DNA of 64,000 nt. It comes from DASZIT01 sp963709665 (GTDB taxonomy: Bacteria > Actinomycetota > Acidimicrobiia > Acidimicrobiales > RAAP-2). Below are positions 61,088 to 64,000 of this stretch, in pieces. The notes under the pieces are model-generated. The model saw only the letters and a list, made by a program, of their open reading frames with translations. It was not told the origin of the DNA and ran no database searches. Where the stretch lies: assembly GCA_963709665.1 (NCBI GenBank), contig CAVPWU010000002.1, forward strand, positions 1,426,001 to 1,490,000. Direction: 5' to 3'. The number at the start of each line of letters is the position of its first letter. The first letter of the stretch is position 1. A program made the position numbers and the translations under genes.

Positions 61088-62122
61088 TCAGGGTCGCACG
61101 AGCACCTTGAGTGCCTCCCGGTCGGCCATCGCCCGGTAGCCACCGGCGATGTCGTCGAGGGCGATGGTGCGGTCGAAGACCCTGCCGGGCTCGATCACCC
61201 CGTCGAGGATGTCCGGCAGCAGCTCGTCGATGTAGGCCCGGGCCGGGGCCACGCCCCCGGTGAGCGTGATGTTGCGGAGGAAGTCGGGGAAGCCGAAGGG
61301 AACCTCGGCGTACTGCGGGGCACCGACCCGGCTCACCACCCCCCCGGCACGCACCACCGCCAAGGCCGTCTCGAGGGCGGGGAGGAGTCCGACGCACTCG
61401 AGCACCCGGTGGGTCCCGTCCCCGCCGGTCAGCTCCCGCACCCGCTCGACGCCTTCCTCGCCCCGCTCGGCCACCACGTCGGTGGCGCCGAACTCGATGC
61501 CCAGGTCGGTACGGTCCTGGTGCCGTCCCATCAGGATGATCCGTTCGGCGCCGAGGCGCCTGGCCGCCAACACGGCGGAGAGCCCGACGGCCCCGTCCCC
61601 GACGACGGTGACCGAGGTCCGTGGGGTGACCCCGGCGGTCACCGCACAGTGATGACCGGTGGGGAACACGTCGGACAGGCTGAGCAGTGAGGGCAGCAGG
61701 GCCGAGTCCTCGGCCACCGGGAGCTTGACCAGGGTGCCCTGGGCCTGCGGCACCCGCACCGCTTCGCCCTGCCCGCCGTCGACGCCGTCCCGGGCCCACA
61801 GGCCGCCGTGCCGGCACGACGTCTGGAGCCCCTCGGAGCAGAAGTCACAGGTGTTGTCGGCCCAGAAGAACGGAGCCACCACCAGGTCCCCGGCCCGGAA
61901 GCCGGCCACCTCGGAGCCGACGTCCTCGACGACGCCCAGGAACTCGTGGCCGATGCGGTCGCCCTCCGCCGACGCCGGCATCGAACCGTAGGGCCACAGG
62001 TCGCTTCCGCAGATGCAGGCGCTCACCACCCGCACCAGCGCGTCAGTGGGCAGGTGGATGCTCGGATCGGGCACGGACTCGACCCGGATGTCGCCGGCGC
62101 CGTGGATGATGGTGGCTCGCAT
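61088..62122 (-). CDS. Zinc-dependent alcohol dehydrogenase (MDR)
   Basis: A 344-residue medium-chain dehydrogenase. Catalytic zinc ligands are in SACICGSDLWPYG near residue 37 and RIGHEFLGVVEDVG near 59; the structural-zinc loop NTCDFCSEGLQTSCRHG near 92-106 has only three clear cysteines, so that site may be reduced. The cofactor motif is VVGDGAVGLSAVLAARRLGAERII near 168. It is the first gene in a leftward run with the cupin and SDR and should oxidise an alcohol or reduce an aldehyde with NAD(P). ATG start. Confidence 0.92.
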   Translation of the reverse strand: MRATIIHGAGDIRVESVPDPSIHLPTDALVRVVSACICGSDLWPYGSMPASAEGDRIGHEFLGVVEDVGSEVAGFRAGDLVVAPFFWADNTCDFCSEGLQTSCRHGGLWARDGVDGGQGEAVRVPQAQGTLVKLPVAEDSALLPSLLSLSDVFPTGHHCAVTAGVTPRTSVTVVGDGAVGLSAVLAARRLGAERIILMGRHQDRTDLGIEFGATDVVAERGEEGVERVRELTGGDGTHRVLECVGLLPALETALAVVRAGGVVSRVGAPQYAEVPFGFPDFLRNITLTGGVAPARAYIDELLPDILDGVIEPGRVFDRTIALDDIAGGYRAMADREALKVLVRP

Positions 62123-62383
62123 TGGGATTCCTCTCGTCTCGTCCCCGCCGCACGCTCACGGTGGGGAGGTGCCGTCGGGTTGCGTGGTTGCTGGCGGCCG
62201 GCTCGATCGTCGGGTCCACGGGTTCCACAGTACGGGTGGGGCCGCCCGGTTGGGAGGCCCTGTCAGTACCGGGGACAGCAGACCTTCCTCATCCGGCCGG
62301 AACGGCTTGACTGGTGGTGGGACCGACGTGTCGGGGGCCGCCGGTGGCCCGCCGTCACCGCCACGAGCCGGAAGGGAGCTGCT

Positions 62384-62761
62384 GTGGACACCTGGACACC
62401 CGAGCAGCTGCAGGGCGTCGGCACCGCCGAGGAGCTCGAGGTCGCCTGGCTGCGTACCGACGGCACGCTGAGCGGCGACCGGACCATCTGGGTGGTGCCG
62501 CTCGGGGGCGACCTATTCGTGCGGTCGGTCAACGGGCCCGGCTCGGACTGGTACCGGGGGGTCGTCAAGCGCCACGAGGGTCACATCCGGGCCGGCGGCG
62601 TCGACCAGGACGTCACCTTCGTCGAGACCCACGCCGACGACGACGCCCTCGACGCCGCCTACCGCTCCAAGTACCGGCGCTACGCCGAGAGCATCCTCGA
62701 CCACATCACCAGCCCGGAGGCCCGCTCCACCACGCTGCAGCTCGTCCCCCGCCGGTCCTGA
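62384..62761 (+). CDS. DUF2255 family protein
   Basis: A 125-residue protein. The sequence WTIWVVPLGGDLFVRSVNGPGSDWYRGVVKRHEGHIRAGGVDQDVTF covers the family's conserved core (TIWxVxxGxDLYVRSVxGxxGxWxRxAxxxxxGHIxxGG). DUF2255 proteins resemble flavin-binding split-barrel proteins, but the function is undefined. GTG start with GGAAGGGAG upstream. It is divergent from the alcohol dehydrogenase, with about 260 bp between them. Confidence 0.85.
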   Translation: MDTWTPEQLQGVGTAEELEVAWLRTDGTLSGDRTIWVVPLGGDLFVRSVNGPGSDWYRGVVKRHEGHIRAGGVDQDVTFVETHADDDALDAAYRSKYRRYAESILDHITSPEARSTTLQLVPRRS

Positions 62762-62929
62762 TCGCCTCCGACGTCCCTCCGGGCGGACCGTCGGCCGGTG
62801 GCGTCGATCGCCCCGGCGCGCCACCAGCCCGCCGGGGCGGCGTCGAGACGTCGGAGATGCCACCATCGAGTGGGGTGGGGCGTCCGCCGAGGTCACCGTC
62901 ATCGGTACGGGCGTAGCCTCCCGCTCACC

Positions 62930-64000
62930 TCACGAGCAGCCGCTGGTGGCCCCGCAGCTTCCGCAGACGTAGCACGAGCCGGCCCGCTGCATGGCGTTGC
63001 CGCACTGATAGCAGTAGGGGGCGTCCTTGGGCTCGGCCCGGGCGATGGTGGTCGGCCCCGAGGCCACCGACGGTGCCGGGGCGGGCGCCGGGGCGCTCCC
63101 CTCCACCACCGTGGCCGTCACCGGGTCGATGTCGTCGACCTCGTTGACGCCCTTGGACTCGGTGGCCGTCTCCTCCACCCCGGGCAGCGTGGGCTGCATC
63201 CGCTCGGCCGTCGACAGCACGCCGAGCTCGGCCCGCTCCTCGATCGGAAGGTAGTCGACGGCCAGCCGCCGGAAGATGTAGTCGACCAGGCTGGTGGCGA
63301 TGCGGAGATCGGGGTCGTCGGTGATGCCGGCGGGCTCGAACCGCATGTTGCCGTACTTGCGGACGTAGGTCTCGAGCGGCACCCCGTGCTGGAGCCCCAG
63401 GCTCACCGAGATGGAGAAGGCGTCCATGATGCCGGCCAGGGTGGAGCCCTGCTTCGACACCTTCATGAACACCTCACCGGGCCGCCCGTCCTCGTACTCG
63501 CCGACGGTGACGTAGCCCTCGCAGTCCGCCACCCGGAACGAGAAGGTCGACGACTTGCGGCGACGGGGCAGGCGCTCGCGCACCGCTCCCACCACCACCG
63601 TCTCGGCCAGCCGGGCCTGCTCGTGGACCAGTGCCTGCTCGAGGCCGGCGATCTTGGCGTTCAGCTCCCGGGCGTGGGCCTCGGCGTCGGACCCGGCGGG
63701 GGCGGCGTTGTCGAACTCCTCCCCCTTCTTCCGGGTGGTGGAGAGCGGCTGGGCCACCTTGCAGTTGTCGCGGTAGATGGCCACCGCCTTGATCCCCATC
63801 CGCCAGGCGTCGATGTGGAGCTGCTCGACGTCCTCCACCGTCACGTCCTCGGGGAGGTTCACCGTCTTGGAGATGGCCCCGGAGATGAACGGCTGGACCG
63901 CCCCCATCATCCGCACGTGACCGAGGTAGTGGATGGTGTTGTCGCCCATGGAGCAGGCGAACACCGCCAGGTGCTCGGGGGCCAGGTACGGGGCCCCCAG
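62930..64000 (-). CDS. nrdJ: Vitamin B12-dependent ribonucleotide reductase, C-terminal part
   Basis: The last 357 codons of a class II ribonucleotide reductase; the 5' part is outside the window. Segments PFISGAISKTVNLPEDVTVEDVEQLHIDAWRMGIKAVAIYRDNCK and FSFRVADCEGYVTVGEYEDG...FMKVSKQGSTLAGIMDAFSISVSLGLQHGVPLETYVRKYGNMRFEPAG (the TSCPD-type domain) are diagnostic. The tail carries a zinc-ribbon-like CYQCGNAMQRAGSCYVCGSCG with the terminal cysteines that hand electrons to the active site. It makes deoxynucleotides independently of oxygen. Confidence 0.95.
   Translation of the reverse strand: MGAPYLAPEHLAVFACSMGDNTIHYLGHVRMMGAVQPFISGAISKTVNLPEDVTVEDVEQLHIDAWRMGIKAVAIYRDNCKVAQPLSTTRKKGEEFDNAAPAGSDAEAHARELNAKIAGLEQALVHEQARLAETVVVGAVRERLPRRRKSSTFSFRVADCEGYVTVGEYEDGRPGEVFMKVSKQGSTLAGIMDAFSISVSLGLQHGVPLETYVRKYGNMRFEPAGITDDPDLRIATSLVDYIFRRLAVDYLPIEERAELGVLSTAERMQPTLPGVEETATESKGVNEVDDIDPVTATVVEGSAPAPAPAPSVASGPTTIARAEPKDAPYCYQCGNAMQRAGSCYVCGSCGATSGCS

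Overview
This 64 kb window is a high-GC (about 70% by eye) bacterial chromosome segment from an actinobacterium. A WhiB protein, MoxR-DUF58-transglutaminase cluster, SigE-type ECF factor, many GTG starts with 4-nt GTGA/ATGA overlaps, and two secreted proteins built from GYWLVAxDGGIFxFGDA repeats point most closely to the class Acidimicrobiia. That placement is an inference from gene style; there is no 16S rRNA gene in the window.

Layout. 1-5690 (minus): five catabolic genes, including close look-alikes of mycobacterial FadE30, IpdF and FadD3, the enzymes that open the last sterol rings (HIP pathway), plus an alcohol dehydrogenase and a second acyl-CoA ligase. 5930-9052: msrB, ssb, a CPBP-type membrane protein and small unknowns. 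9050-12055 (minus): DUF3501, two-cluster Fe-S oxidoreductase, rubrerythrin and a Fur/PerR-type regulator, an oxidative-stress locus with an AT-rich palindrome in front. 12183-16935 (plus): glpD, an alkyl-DHAP-synthase-like flavoprotein and glpK in overlapping order. 17059-21352: MoxR, DUF58, transglutaminase. 21289-27872: ferredoxin reductase, metallo-hydrolase, def, ACT protein, acyl-CoA ligase, xseAB.

28531-33761 is the most notable region. The RNase P RNA gene rnpB lies on the minus strand at 33733-34132. The last 32 bases of its 3' region (33730-33761) recur as an exact direct repeat at 28531-28562. Between the copies lie about 5.2 kb of visibly lower-GC DNA with a tyrosine integrase next to the rnpB copy, an excisionase-like protein, a Cys-rich small protein, a lipoprotein, a membrane-anchored secreted-type protein, a duplicated small ORF and a HipA-like kinase lobe. 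This is an integrative element inserted into the 3' end of rnpB. Many of its genes carry frameshifts, and the integrase carries four in-frame TAG codons, so it is decayed, affected by sequence errors, or recoded.

34355-42978: STAS anti-anti-sigma factor facing a SpoIIE-type phosphatase, a secreted propeller-like repeat protein, a DinB/MDMPI protein, a secreted protein, and an ECF sigma factor with a membrane partner. 43025-49057: TPR, SRPBCC, DUF7064/7065-type, phosphotransferase, carboxymuconolactone-decarboxylase-like, VOC, NUDIX and TetR genes, probably part of a catabolic or detoxification island. 49070-53196: phosphatase, zinc-ribbon protein, NUDIX, YceH, WhiB, epimerase. 53219-59623: lipoprotein, membrane protein, CAP-like repeat protein, aquaporin, CocE-type hydrolase. 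59709-64000: SDR, cupin, zinc alcohol dehydrogenase, DUF2255, and the C-terminal part of a B12-dependent ribonucleotide reductase.

Apparent single-base frameshifts in otherwise conserved genes (Fe-S oxidoreductase, DUF3501, xseA, phosphatase), mostly at G/C runs, suggest that the consensus sequence contains indel errors.
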